From assembly GCA_007129985.1 (NCBI GenBank), contig SKUL01000029.1, positions 1 to 5,956 of the forward strand: a DNA stretch of 5,956 nucleotides, written 5' to 3'. The first letter of the stretch is position 1; each line of letters opens with the position of its first letter. The notes beneath the pieces are model-generated. The model ran no database searches. It was given only the letters and a program-made list of their open reading frames with translations, and had not been told where the DNA came from. Position numbers and translations under genes: made by a program. Origin of the DNA: Flavobacteriales bacterium (lineage in GTDB: Bacteria > Bacteroidota > Bacteroidia > Flavobacteriales_D > SKUL01). Below are positions 1 to 5,956 of the stretch, piece by piece.

Positions 1-1766
1 ACAACACCGAGGTCATTGCTGTACACGATGCGTCCGTTCATGTCGAAAAGAAACATCAGCACTCGGTTGTTTTCGAGCAGTGAGTACTCTATGGTTGTGA
101 TGCCGCGTGTTGGATTGGGGTGCAGCTCGTAGATGTTAACTTTTTCGATAGACGCAACGCTGTTGGGGTGGCCTATCATCGCTTCGCAGAATTCATTGCT
201 CATTCCGAGTCGCACCATGAAAACAAGATTGACATAACACGGAGCACAACCAATTTCATATTCAGCATATACATAACTTGAAAAACCCGGCGTATTACCG
301 CTGATCCCGATATACACGGGGTCTGCTCCTTGAAAGTAGCGGAACATGGGAACACGATGGTCACCTGCTTCTACAGGGAAAGGCCCGTCTTGCAGCCAGA
401 GATAGGAGAAGTTGTTGCCGCCTGCTTCGTTCAGCATGTCTTCAGAAACAATACCCGTTTCGGTTTCACCCAACATATCAAGGCCTGTTGCGGAGAATGA
501 TCGAAGTTCAAAACTAAATACTGCACCGATTGTGCTGGTGTTGGCAAGAGCGCCTCCTATGCAGTGAATCGCTCCCTCGTCCGTCATCCAGAACATTGAG
601 CCGGCATAAAAGTCATAAAACCCCAGGTTTGCTATGTTCTCTAATGCCCCCCGGTCGCGGGCAAACTCCCCATCCGATATGGCAAAGGTGTAGGTTGCTA
701 TATTGTTATCCGGATTATCGTCTTCCTGATCTTGCCTGATGGTGTAGGTTACTGTATAGTTTCCGGGGTTGGGTGGCGGCGTGTATGGACCGGCAGTGAA
801 AGATGCTGTTTCACCATGAGGTACTACCGTGCTCTCAGATGTGAAGATGGACTCATAACCTTCGCCATCGCTTACGGTTATTTCCAGGTGCACGCCGGTT
901 TGGTCGTTCATGCCCAGGTTGAAAGCGCTGATACTGAAAGTGAGCGGGCGTATCTGGTTAATCTCATAGATGCTGTAGTCAAAGTCAAAGTCGTCGTTAT
1001 AGGTGGTGTATTCCGGATCTCCGTCAATGACCATGTCGTTATCCGGTGGTATCTCGAGGGTAATGTCGTCAATCGCCCAGAAATAGAGAGATGAGCTTCC
1101 GGTTGCGTTCCAAACAAATTTGATGAGAACATCACTTTGGTTGGCAGCCGCAGTTGAAATATAAACGCGGGCCTGATTGTTCTCGTTGTAGCTGAATGTC
1201 GTGGTGTTGGCAGTTACGTCGTAGTTTGTCCAGGTATCCCCTCCATCGTTGCTGACAGATACCCAAACTTCGAACCCTGCATTGCAACAGTGGCGGAACC
1301 AGTGCTCAAAAGTGAGTAAAACTGCAGGATATTCAGAAAGGTCAATGGAGGGCGAAATCAATTCACCTTCCAGTGGAGTTTCTTCAATCAAAATGGGAGG
1401 TCCCGGGTCAATGCAGTTAAAGTCATCGGCGTGAAAGAGCATAAAACCATTTTCGCGCGTGGTCATTTGGACCGTGTTGTTAGCGGCTCCACTCCAACAT
1501 CCTGACTGAATTTCGGTGGTGTATTCCCACACATGTCCGTGCTCACCGCCTGTTGTCCAGGTGCCATTTGGACTGTCAAAACCATTCGAGAAATCCTCCG
1601 ACCAAATATTACTGCGCTGTGACCTTGGCGTGGGGGACTGCTTTTTCACAAGAGCTTCTGCTTCGGAGAAGGTGTATTTTGCAATCGGTACATCGGACTG
1701 CGGAGGCTGCGCGAATAAAAGAGTGGTCAGCATGCAGCTCATGGAACACAGGAGTAGGTTTTTCAT
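1..1766 (-). CDS. T9SS-exported MAM/jelly-roll and CARDB-like protein, 3' partial (left edge)
   Basis: An open frame without stops runs from an ATG at 1766 to the window edge, giving 588 complete codons. The N-terminus is a signal peptide (MKN, a hydrophobic stretch, likely cleavage after LLFA at residue 19). Residues 52-240 form a MAM/jelly-roll-like beta domain opening with WSEDF and closing with YFWAIDDITLE. Residues about 245-363 look like a CARDB/Ig-type domain ending in a D-NP-NN turn. Residues about 370-530 match no family I know. A type A T9SS sorting domain starts near residue 544 with the HPNPTRG motif and is cut after DLGV; by comparison with the paralogue at 1956-3860, about 38 residues are missing. 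Non-signal cysteines are C90, C118, C160, C161, C402, C507, C510 and C527, all shared with the paralogue. The first ATG is chosen because later ones would remove the signal peptide. Export by the T9SS is inferred; the substrate or ligand is unknown. Confidence 0.93.
   Translation of the reverse strand, partial: MKNLLLCSMSCMLTTLLFAQPPQSDVPIAKYTFSEAEALVKKQSPTPRSQRSNIWSEDFSNGFDSPNGTWTTGGEHGHVWEYTTEIQSGCWSGAANNTVQMTTRENGFMLFHADDFNCIDPGPPILIEETPLEGELISPSIDLSEYPAVLLTFEHWFRHCCNAGFEVWVSVSNDGGDTWTNYDVTANTTTFSYNENNQARVYISTAAANQSDVLIKFVWNATGSSSLYFWAIDDITLEIPPDNDMVIDGDPEYTTYNDDFDFDYSIYEINQIRPLTFSISAFNLGMNDQTGVHLEITVSDGEGYESIFTSESTVVPHGETASFTAGPYTPPPNPGNYTVTYTIRQDQEDDNPDNNIATYTFAISDGEFARDRGALENIANLGFYDFYAGSMFWMTDEGAIHCIGGALANTSTIGAVFSFELRSFSATGLDMLGETETGIVSEDMLNEAGGNNFSYLWLQDGPFPVEAGDHRVPMFRYFQGADPVYIGISGNTPGFSSYVYAEYEIGCAPCYVNLVFMVRLGMSNEFCEAMIGHPNSVASIEKVNIYELHPNPTRGITTIEYSLLENNRVLMFLFDMNGRIVYSNDLGV
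1047..1616 (-). repeat. Duplicated MAM/jelly-roll-like segment, copy in the 1-1766 gene
   Basis: Residues 51-240 of the left gene match residues 51-240 of the 1956-3860 gene without any gap, with 143 of 190 residues identical by hand count. The DNA is also strongly conserved: around 1409-1463 it differs from 3504-3558 at only a few bases, including the stretch coding for ENGFMLFHADDFNC. This marks an old tandem gene duplication. Confidence 0.9.
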
Positions 1767-1819
1767 GCCGTTTGATTTTGGAGGTCCGGGTTGATGAGGT
1801 ACAGACGGTTGGTTCGTTT

Positions 1820-1827
1820 CAAAAATA
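1820..1827 (-). promoter_or_regulatory. Candidate Bacteroidota -7 element for the 1-1766 gene
   Basis: The minus strand reads TATTTTTG, matching TAnnTTTG, between the upstream terminator (1901-1932) and the start codon at 1766. The -33 position carries only a TTTC, so the match is partial, and the area is A/T-rich, where such matches arise by chance. Its place just after a terminator supports independent transcription of the left gene. Confidence 0.42.
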
Positions 1828-1900
1828 ACTAAAAATGAATGGACTGGAAAGTGGGTGGGTTTGCCGACTACTCATAAATTCTTCATTCTTTGATTCGCAT

Positions 1901-1932
1901 AAAAAAAGGCCACCCAGTCGGGCGGCCTTTTT
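1901..1932 (-). terminator. Intrinsic terminator of the 1956-3860 gene
   Basis: Read on the minus strand, the arms GGCCGCCC and GGGTGGCC (1920-1927 and 1908-1915) form an 8-base-pair stem with a 4-base loop, followed by seven T (1901-1907). A run of A on the 5' side can lengthen the stem. The single imperfect pair is G-U in the minus-strand RNA but A-C in the plus-strand RNA, so the hairpin is better in the minus direction. It lies 23 bases past the stop codon. Confidence 0.9.
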
Positions 1933-1955
1933 CAAAAGATATTGCTGACTCGTGA

Positions 1956-3860
1956 TTAGCGAATCATTAACTGTTTGGTTTCGTGCTTATCGTTAACCTT
2001 AATGCTGAAGGTGTAGGTTCCTGCAGCGAGGTTGGAGAAGTCGAGTTCATGACGGTAATCACCGGCACCCACTACGCCAAGGTCGTTGCTGTACACAATA
2101 CGTCCGTTCATGTCGAACATGAACATTACCACACGGCTAACGTCGAGCAGAGAGTATTCTACAGTAGTGATGCCGCGGGTAGGGTTAGGGAAGAGTTCGT
2201 AGATGCTAACCTTTTCGATGTTGGTTACACTGTTGGGGTCTTCCACTTCCTCGATCATAGACTCGCAAAACTCCTCGCTCATACCAATACGCACCATGTA
2301 GGTAGAGGTAGTATAACAAGGGTTGCATTCCTGGGTGTCGAAAGTTGCAATCACATAGCTCGAGAAGTCGGGAGAAGTTCCGTTGAGACCTACAAACACT
2401 TCTTCGGTGCCTCCGAAGTGGTGGAACATGGGTATGTACTCATCACCGGGGAATACAGGGACTGCGCCACCTTCCATCCACAGGTAAGTGAAGTTGTTAC
2501 CACCTCCACCATTAAGCATGGCTTGGGTAACGGTGCCTAGATCGGTATTGGCAACAAAATCAAGACCGGTTGCCGAGAAAGCGCGTAGCTCATAGTCGAA
2601 AAATGCACCTACTTCGCTGTCATTGAAAAGTGCTCCTCCAATACAGTGAATCGCTCCTGCTTCGGTAAAGTAGAAGCCATTACCGCCCCAATACTCGTCG
2701 AGCCCGAGATTTACAAATCCAGTCAGAGACCCGAGGTCGCGCGCAAACTCACCATCCGAAATAGCGAATGTGCGGGTTGCGCTGTTGTTCACGGGATTGG
2801 CGTCTTCCTGATCTTGATTAATGGTGAAAGTCACGGTATAGTTGCCAGGTGTTGATGGTGGGGTGTAAGGGTCCAGGGTGAAAGTTGCAATCTGGCCAAC
2901 AGCCATGTTCAAACTTCCTGAATTCAAAGTTGTTTCGTAACCTGCGCCATCGCTGATGTGTACTTCCAGAAATACACCTGTTTGCTCGGTTGCACCGACG
3001 TTGCTTGCGCTGGCACTGAAAACGAGCGGACGAATCTGGTTGATGTCATAAATGCTGTACTCAAGGTTATCCCACAGGTCTTCATTGGGGTCATGAACCG
3101 AGTAAACGGGAGTTCCTTCGAGGGCCATGTCGTCATCCGGCGGAATTTCGAGGGTGATGTCGTCAATTGCCCAGAAGTAGTGCGATGAGCTTCCTGTTGC
3201 GTTCCAGACAAACTTGATCAGTACATCACTTTGATTCGCAGCAGCAGCTGAAATGTTTACGCTGGTCAGATTGTTGGAGTTGTAATCATTTACAGGAGTA
3301 TTGCCTGTTACATTGAAGTCTGTCCAGGTTTCTCCGCCGTCGTTGCTCACAGATACCCACACTTCAAATTGCGCAGAGCAGCAATGACGAAACCAGTGCT
3401 CAAAAGTGAGCAGAACCGCAGGGTGGTCTGAAAGGTCAATAGAAGGCGAAATCAACTCACCTGCCAATGGGTCCTGATTGAACTGTTGTGGAGGCCCCGG
3501 GTTGATGCAGTTAAAGTCGTCTGCGTGAAAGAGCATAAAACCATTTTCGCGGGTGCTCATCTGAGCGGCTCCGTCAGCACCTCCGCTCCAACAAGCGGCT
3601 TGAATTTCGGTGGTGTACTCCCAGATGTCTGCATTCGCTCCGTCTGTTGTCCAGGTACCGTTGGGGCTGTCAAAGCCATCGGCAAAATCTTCTGACCAAA
3701 GTACATCGCGCTGGCCGCTTTGCACAGGCTTTTCAACACGCTCTACAGGTGCGGCCTCTCTCAGGCCGTACTCCTGTGCGGGCGATTCAGTTCTTGGTTG
3801 CTGAGCAACCACACTACCTGCTATGGCGAAACCAAGCAGGCCTAGGTAAACTTTTTTCAT
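1956..3860 (-). CDS. T9SS-exported MAM/jelly-roll and CARDB-like protein, complete
   Basis: This 634-residue protein is complete from ATG (3860) to TAA. A Sec signal peptide (MKK, hydrophobic core, likely cut after VVA at residue 19) is followed by a poorly conserved linker to about residue 50. Residues 52-240 are a MAM/jelly-roll-like beta domain, with WSEDF at the start, the ISPSIDLS and TFEHWFRHCC strands, and WAIDDITLE at the end. Residues about 245-367 resemble a CARDB/Ig domain (NVG turn, PGNYTVTFTI strand, NPVNNSA). Residues about 370-535 are unassigned and carry HCIGG and CNPCY. The T9SS type A sorting domain covers about 552-634, with FPNPTRG, a YxxELDFSNLAAGTY core and the terminal KQLMIR. 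The protein should cross the outer membrane through the T9SS and be anchored or released there. No catalytic motif is visible, so an adhesive or structural role is inferred. The start context is A/T-rich with no Shine-Dalgarno, usual for Bacteroidota. The paralogue lies directly downstream. Confidence 0.95.
   Translation of the reverse strand: MKKVYLGLLGFAIAGSVVAQQPRTESPAQEYGLREAAPVERVEKPVQSGQRDVLWSEDFADGFDSPNGTWTTDGANADIWEYTTEIQAACWSGGADGAAQMSTRENGFMLFHADDFNCINPGPPQQFNQDPLAGELISPSIDLSDHPAVLLTFEHWFRHCCSAQFEVWVSVSNDGGETWTDFNVTGNTPVNDYNSNNLTSVNISAAAANQSDVLIKFVWNATGSSSHYFWAIDDITLEIPPDDDMALEGTPVYSVHDPNEDLWDNLEYSIYDINQIRPLVFSASASNVGATEQTGVFLEVHISDGAGYETTLNSGSLNMAVGQIATFTLDPYTPPSTPGNYTVTFTINQDQEDANPVNNSATRTFAISDGEFARDLGSLTGFVNLGLDEYWGGNGFYFTEAGAIHCIGGALFNDSEVGAFFDYELRAFSATGLDFVANTDLGTVTQAMLNGGGGNNFTYLWMEGGAVPVFPGDEYIPMFHHFGGTEEVFVGLNGTSPDFSSYVIATFDTQECNPCYTTSTYMVRIGMSEEFCESMIEEVEDPNSVTNIEKVSIYELFPNPTRGITTVEYSLLDVSRVVMFMFDMNGRIVYSNDLGVVGAGDYRHELDFSNLAAGTYTFSIKVNDKHETKQLMIR
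3141..3710 (-). repeat. Duplicated MAM/jelly-roll-like segment, copy in the 1956-3860 gene
   Basis: Partner of the segment at 1047-1616, in the same orientation and offset by 2094 bases. Divergence is concentrated in short patches (residues 73-79, 94-99, 125-130 and 181-200), which are probably surface loops; the strands and cysteines are invariant. Confidence 0.9.
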
Positions 3861-3943
3861 TTGCTACAGTTTTAGATTGATTAATGTTTGTATTCAAGGG
3901 TTTAACCGGTTTCGTTGCCGACTCCGGGAGAGCCTCGGAATTC

Positions 3944-3951
3944 CAAATGTA
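3944..3951 (-). promoter_or_regulatory. Candidate Bacteroidota -7 element for the 1956-3860 gene
   Basis: The minus strand reads TACATTTG, an exact match to the known Bacteroidota -7 consensus TAnnTTTG. It is the only match on this strand in the gap upstream of the gene. A clear TTG at the expected -33 spacing (about 19-21 bases) is missing; a TTTTG lies only 11 bases upstream. If used, the leader would be roughly 75-80 bases. Confidence 0.5.
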
Positions 3952-4415
3952 GCTTTTTTTCACAAAATCATCATACCGTTTTCATCCGACGTTAAGCTTT
4001 TGTATCAGACAGACGTCATTTGAATTGCAAGTATGGTAAATGGTATTGAGTGCGGATACAGCGCCTAATACACCGGGTCTAATGCGCTTTAAACCCTTGG
4101 TTGCATTCGATGTGTAAGCTCAAATCATTACTCTTTGCTTGCCTGTTTTGTGCTAATGTTTCGCACTGTGATGATGTTCATTTAGAAAGCTCGAATATTC
4201 GGTTATGCTCCGGCTTCCTGAAAATATTTAAAGTGCTCTCGATGGGTGTGTTTGGGTTGATGGTTGAGGAGTCGGGTCTCCAATAGTATTGATACGGGTC
4301 TTGTATCGCTACAATAGATTAGGAATCCTATTCTGGTTACAATATTTTGTTCGTTGTTGAATGCTGTTGAAAAGGTAACCACGCGGGGTTTTTGAAGCGC
4401 GCTGGGCCATCATTG
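3952..4415. other. Intergenic stretch without a recognised gene
   Basis: This is the rest of the 618-base gap between the fasciclin gene and the complete paralogue. I see no tRNA, rRNA, known riboswitch or mobile-element end. A 58-codon frame from ATG 4110 on the plus strand starts with a short hydrophobic stretch but has no promoter match and no recognisable family. Small inverted repeats occur at 4291-4307 (GATAC and GTATC arms, 7-base loop) and 4319-4329 (TAGGA and TCCTA arms, 1-base centre); both are too short to assign a function. Confidence 0.6.
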
Positions 4416-4449
4416 AAAAAGGGCGCCTCCAACATAGGAGACGCCCTTT
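4416..4449 (-). terminator. Intrinsic terminator of the fasciclin gene
   Basis: On the minus strand, arms GGGCGTCTCC (4437-4446) and GGAGGCGCCC (4421-4430) pair over 10 bases around the 6-base loop 4431-4436, with flanking A/T pairs and a T-tract from 4416-4420. One position is G-U in the minus-strand RNA and a C-A mismatch in the other, so it fits minus-strand transcription. It begins 29 bases after the fasciclin stop codon. Confidence 0.92.
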
Positions 4450-4478
4450 CTTTTCAAGGCTGTAAAGCCGTGATGGTT

Positions 4479-5956
4479 TTACTTAATCATCAAGCGCTCA
4501 GTCTTCATGCCATGGTCAGTAAGAATGCTGAACATGTACATTCCGCGCGCCATACCTGATACATCAATGGTATTGAGTCCGGGCTGCAGCAGTCCGTTCG
4601 ATACCAGCGATCCGGTTGAAGTGTAAATCTGGTATCCGGTGTTCGGAGCAATGTTCGACACATTCATGTTTACCAAATCAGTGGCAGGGTTGGGGAACAT
4701 CTGGAATGATACAGCATCCAACTCATCTACGCTCACGATGTTCGGGATCAACACAGCGTCAATCACATGTACCACGCCGTTGTCGGCTACGAGATCAACA
4801 ACGGTAATGGCAGCATCGTTGATTAGCACTACATTACCGGCAACTGTTACTGTTACATCTTCTCCCTGAAGGGTGGTGAGGAAGCTGCTGGCAGCTACTT
4901 CGCCTGAAGACAAAGACTCGCCGATTACGTGGTAAAGCAGCACTTGTGTCAGGTCACCACTTGGGTCGGCCAGCAAAGCATCTACTACACCATCGGGCAG
5001 TGCAGCAAATGCTGCGTCGGTAGGGGCAAACAAGGTGAGATCAGCTTCAAGGTCACTAAGGGCTCCATCCAGACCGGCAGCAAGAACGGCTGCTTCAAGC
5101 GTGTTGTGAACATCGCTGTTCTGAACAATGCTCCAAATGGTAACAACACCTGTACAAGTGAGGGTAGGGAATCCATTGTCCGTTTGCAGGTTGGTGCTTT
5201 CTGCACCGCAAGCGCCCACTTCGTTGATACCAATGAGGTAGGTTCCACTCGCCGGTGAAGTCCAGGTAATGGAGCAATCTTCCGCAAAAGCAATCAGGTT
5301 GCCATCCAGGTCGGTTACAGTAAGCTCAGGCTCCCATGAACCGGCACCAGGCCCTTCGCAGATAGAGAATGTGTATTCAACACCCTCAACGAAACCGTCC
5401 ACTATGTACTGCTCGCTCGCCCAGGCTTCAAATCCCGTGAGTTGATTGATAGGGCAAGCACCTGATGCGTCTGCTACAGGAGCTCCGCCAAATTGCGTGT
5501 TGAAATTGTTGAAAGGACCTGCTACAAAATCAAGGCAAGGCAACTGCTCGGGCACGAGCACTGCATCAATCACGTGTACCACACCGTTGTCGGTTACGAT
5601 GTCAGCGAGGATAACCTGCGCGTCGTTGATAAATACGTTGCCCCCGTCAAAGGTTACAGTTACGTCTTGTCCGTTCAGAGTGGTGATTACCTGCCCATCG
5701 CTAAGGTCTGTTGAAAGTGCTACAGCACCTACTACGTGGTAGAGAAGGATTTCAGTAAGGAAACCCGAAGGATCTGCCAACAATTCATCAATCAAACCAT
5801 CGGGCAATGCTGCAAAAGCATCGTCGGTAGGAGCAAAGAGGGTAAGCTCTGCATTGGGGTCGCTCAGTGCGCCGTCGAGTTCAGCAGCGAGCACCGCAGC
5901 TTCGAGGGTGTTGTGAATTTCGCTTTCCTGTACTACATCCCATACGGTGAAAGGAG
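4479..5956 (-). CDS. Fasciclin (FAS1) repeat protein with T9SS sorting domain, 5' partial (right edge)
   Basis: The frame is open from the right edge to TAA at 4479-4481 and shows 491 residues. It continues upstream of the GTG at 5894 without a stop, as PFTVWDVVQES and so on, which is the beginning of a FAS1 domain; that GTG is therefore internal and the true start is outside the window. In visible numbering, residues 3-135 are one FAS1 domain with TLFAPTD (H1), the LLYHV strand and NGVVHVIDAVL (H2). Residues about 140-268 are a PPC-like beta domain with six cysteines and strands such as VEYTFSICEG and SGTYLIGIN. Residues 272-404 are a second FAS1 domain about 65% identical to the first. Residues about 415-491 are a T9SS type A sorting domain (FQMFPNPATD to ERLMIK). 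FAS1 domains mediate cell adhesion in many organisms; a surface adhesion or matrix role is inferred. The gene ends just before a strong terminator. Confidence 0.93.
   Translation of the reverse strand, partial: PFTVWDVVQESEIHNTLEAAVLAAELDGALSDPNAELTLFAPTDDAFAALPDGLIDELLADPSGFLTEILLYHVVGAVALSTDLSDGQVITTLNGQDVTVTFDGGNVFINDAQVILADIVTDNGVVHVIDAVLVPEQLPCLDFVAGPFNNFNTQFGGAPVADASGACPINQLTGFEAWASEQYIVDGFVEGVEYTFSICEGPGAGSWEPELTVTDLDGNLIAFAEDCSITWTSPASGTYLIGINEVGACGAESTNLQTDNGFPTLTCTGVVTIWSIVQNSDVHNTLEAAVLAAGLDGALSDLEADLTLFAPTDAAFAALPDGVVDALLADPSGDLTQVLLYHVIGESLSSGEVAASSFLTTLQGEDVTVTVAGNVVLINDAAITVVDLVADNGVVHVIDAVLIPNIVSVDELDAVSFQMFPNPATDLVNMNVSNIAPNTGYQIYTSTGSLVSNGLLQPGLNTIDVSGMARGMYMFSILTDHGMKTERLMIK
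4743..5141 (-). repeat. FAS1 repeat, downstream copy
   Basis: This segment encodes 133 residues from TIWSIVQNS to IDAVLIP. It aligns gaplessly with the segment at 5550-5948 at about 65% amino-acid identity (87/133, counted by hand). The bases are also close in the H2 region, for example around 4761-4800 against 5568-5607. The two copies are offset by 807 bases, a period of 269 codons made of one FAS1 domain plus one PPC-like domain. Confidence 0.88.
5550..5948 (-). repeat. FAS1 repeat, upstream copy
   Basis: This is the partner of the FAS1 copy at 4743-5141. It encodes 133 residues from TVWDVVQES to IDAVLVP and is nearly complete inside the window. The main divergence from the other copy lies in the loop before TTL(N/Q)G, where only one residue in ten is the same; the H1 and H2 motifs are conserved. 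Confidence 0.88.

Noticed and set aside
1..1766. Left gene as a pseudogene, since overlapping small frames cover it
   Set aside because: Translation of the minus strand from 1766 gives an uninterrupted frame to the edge, with every domain of the paralogue in place. It is only cut by the window.
1983..2540. Plus-strand open frame of 185 codons
   Set aside because: It lies antisense to the sorting domain and unassigned domain of the complete paralogue, whose frame is strongly supported by homology. The antisense frame has no domain of its own.
4101..4286. Plus-strand frame of about 60 codons with a hydrophobic start and a possible LFAC lipobox
   Set aside because: The hydrophobic stretch is too short for a normal signal peptide, no TAnnTTTG element precedes it, and the rest resembles no known protein. 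It could be a chance frame in the gap.
5892..5894. GTG at 5894 as the start of the fasciclin gene
   Set aside because: The frame stays open upstream and encodes the expected first helix of the FAS1 domain (VWDVVQESEIHNTLEAA), matching the inner copy, so the GTG is an internal valine codon.
1..5956. Composite transposon or phage-type structure, considered because of the direct repeats
   Set aside because: The repeats are coding paralogues and FAS1 modules with clear protein-level divergence. No transposase, integrase, terminal inverted repeats or target duplications are visible.

Overview
The window looks like Bacteroidota DNA. It holds three large secreted-protein genes, all on the minus strand, and each gene whose end is visible finishes with a type IX secretion system (T9SS) type A C-terminal sorting domain, which is known from this phylum. 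Supporting this, the two visible starts have no Shine-Dalgarno sequence, and both are preceded by a match to the Bacteroidota -7 promoter element TAnnTTTG. The genus cannot be told from the sequence.

Layout in transcription order (right to left). (1) 4479-5956: the 3' part of a fasciclin (FAS1) protein whose start lies beyond the right edge. The visible part reads FAS1, a cysteine-rich PPC-like beta domain, FAS1, then a T9SS sorting domain, and it ends in a strong intrinsic terminator at 4416-4449. (2) 3861-4478: a 618-base gap with a candidate promoter for the next gene and no convincing gene. (3) 1956-3860: a complete 634-residue secreted protein with signal peptide, MAM/jelly-roll-like domain, CARDB-like Ig fold, an unassigned domain and a T9SS sorting domain, followed by an intrinsic terminator at 1901-1932. 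(4) 1-1766: a paralogue of gene 3 with the same architecture, intact but cut at the left edge in its sorting domain. It has no internal stop, and about 38 residues are probably missing.

The two paralogues arose by tandem duplication. Residues 51-240 align without a gap at about 75% identity (143/190, counted by hand), and all eight cysteines outside the signal peptides are conserved. Each gene appears to have its own promoter, and the two genes whose 3' ends are visible each have a terminator, so this is a cluster of separately transcribed surface or secreted adhesin-like proteins rather than an operon. No enzyme, RNA gene, mobile element or CRISPR array was recognised. The likely shared theme is export by the T9SS and attachment or matrix function outside the cell; this is inference from domain types.
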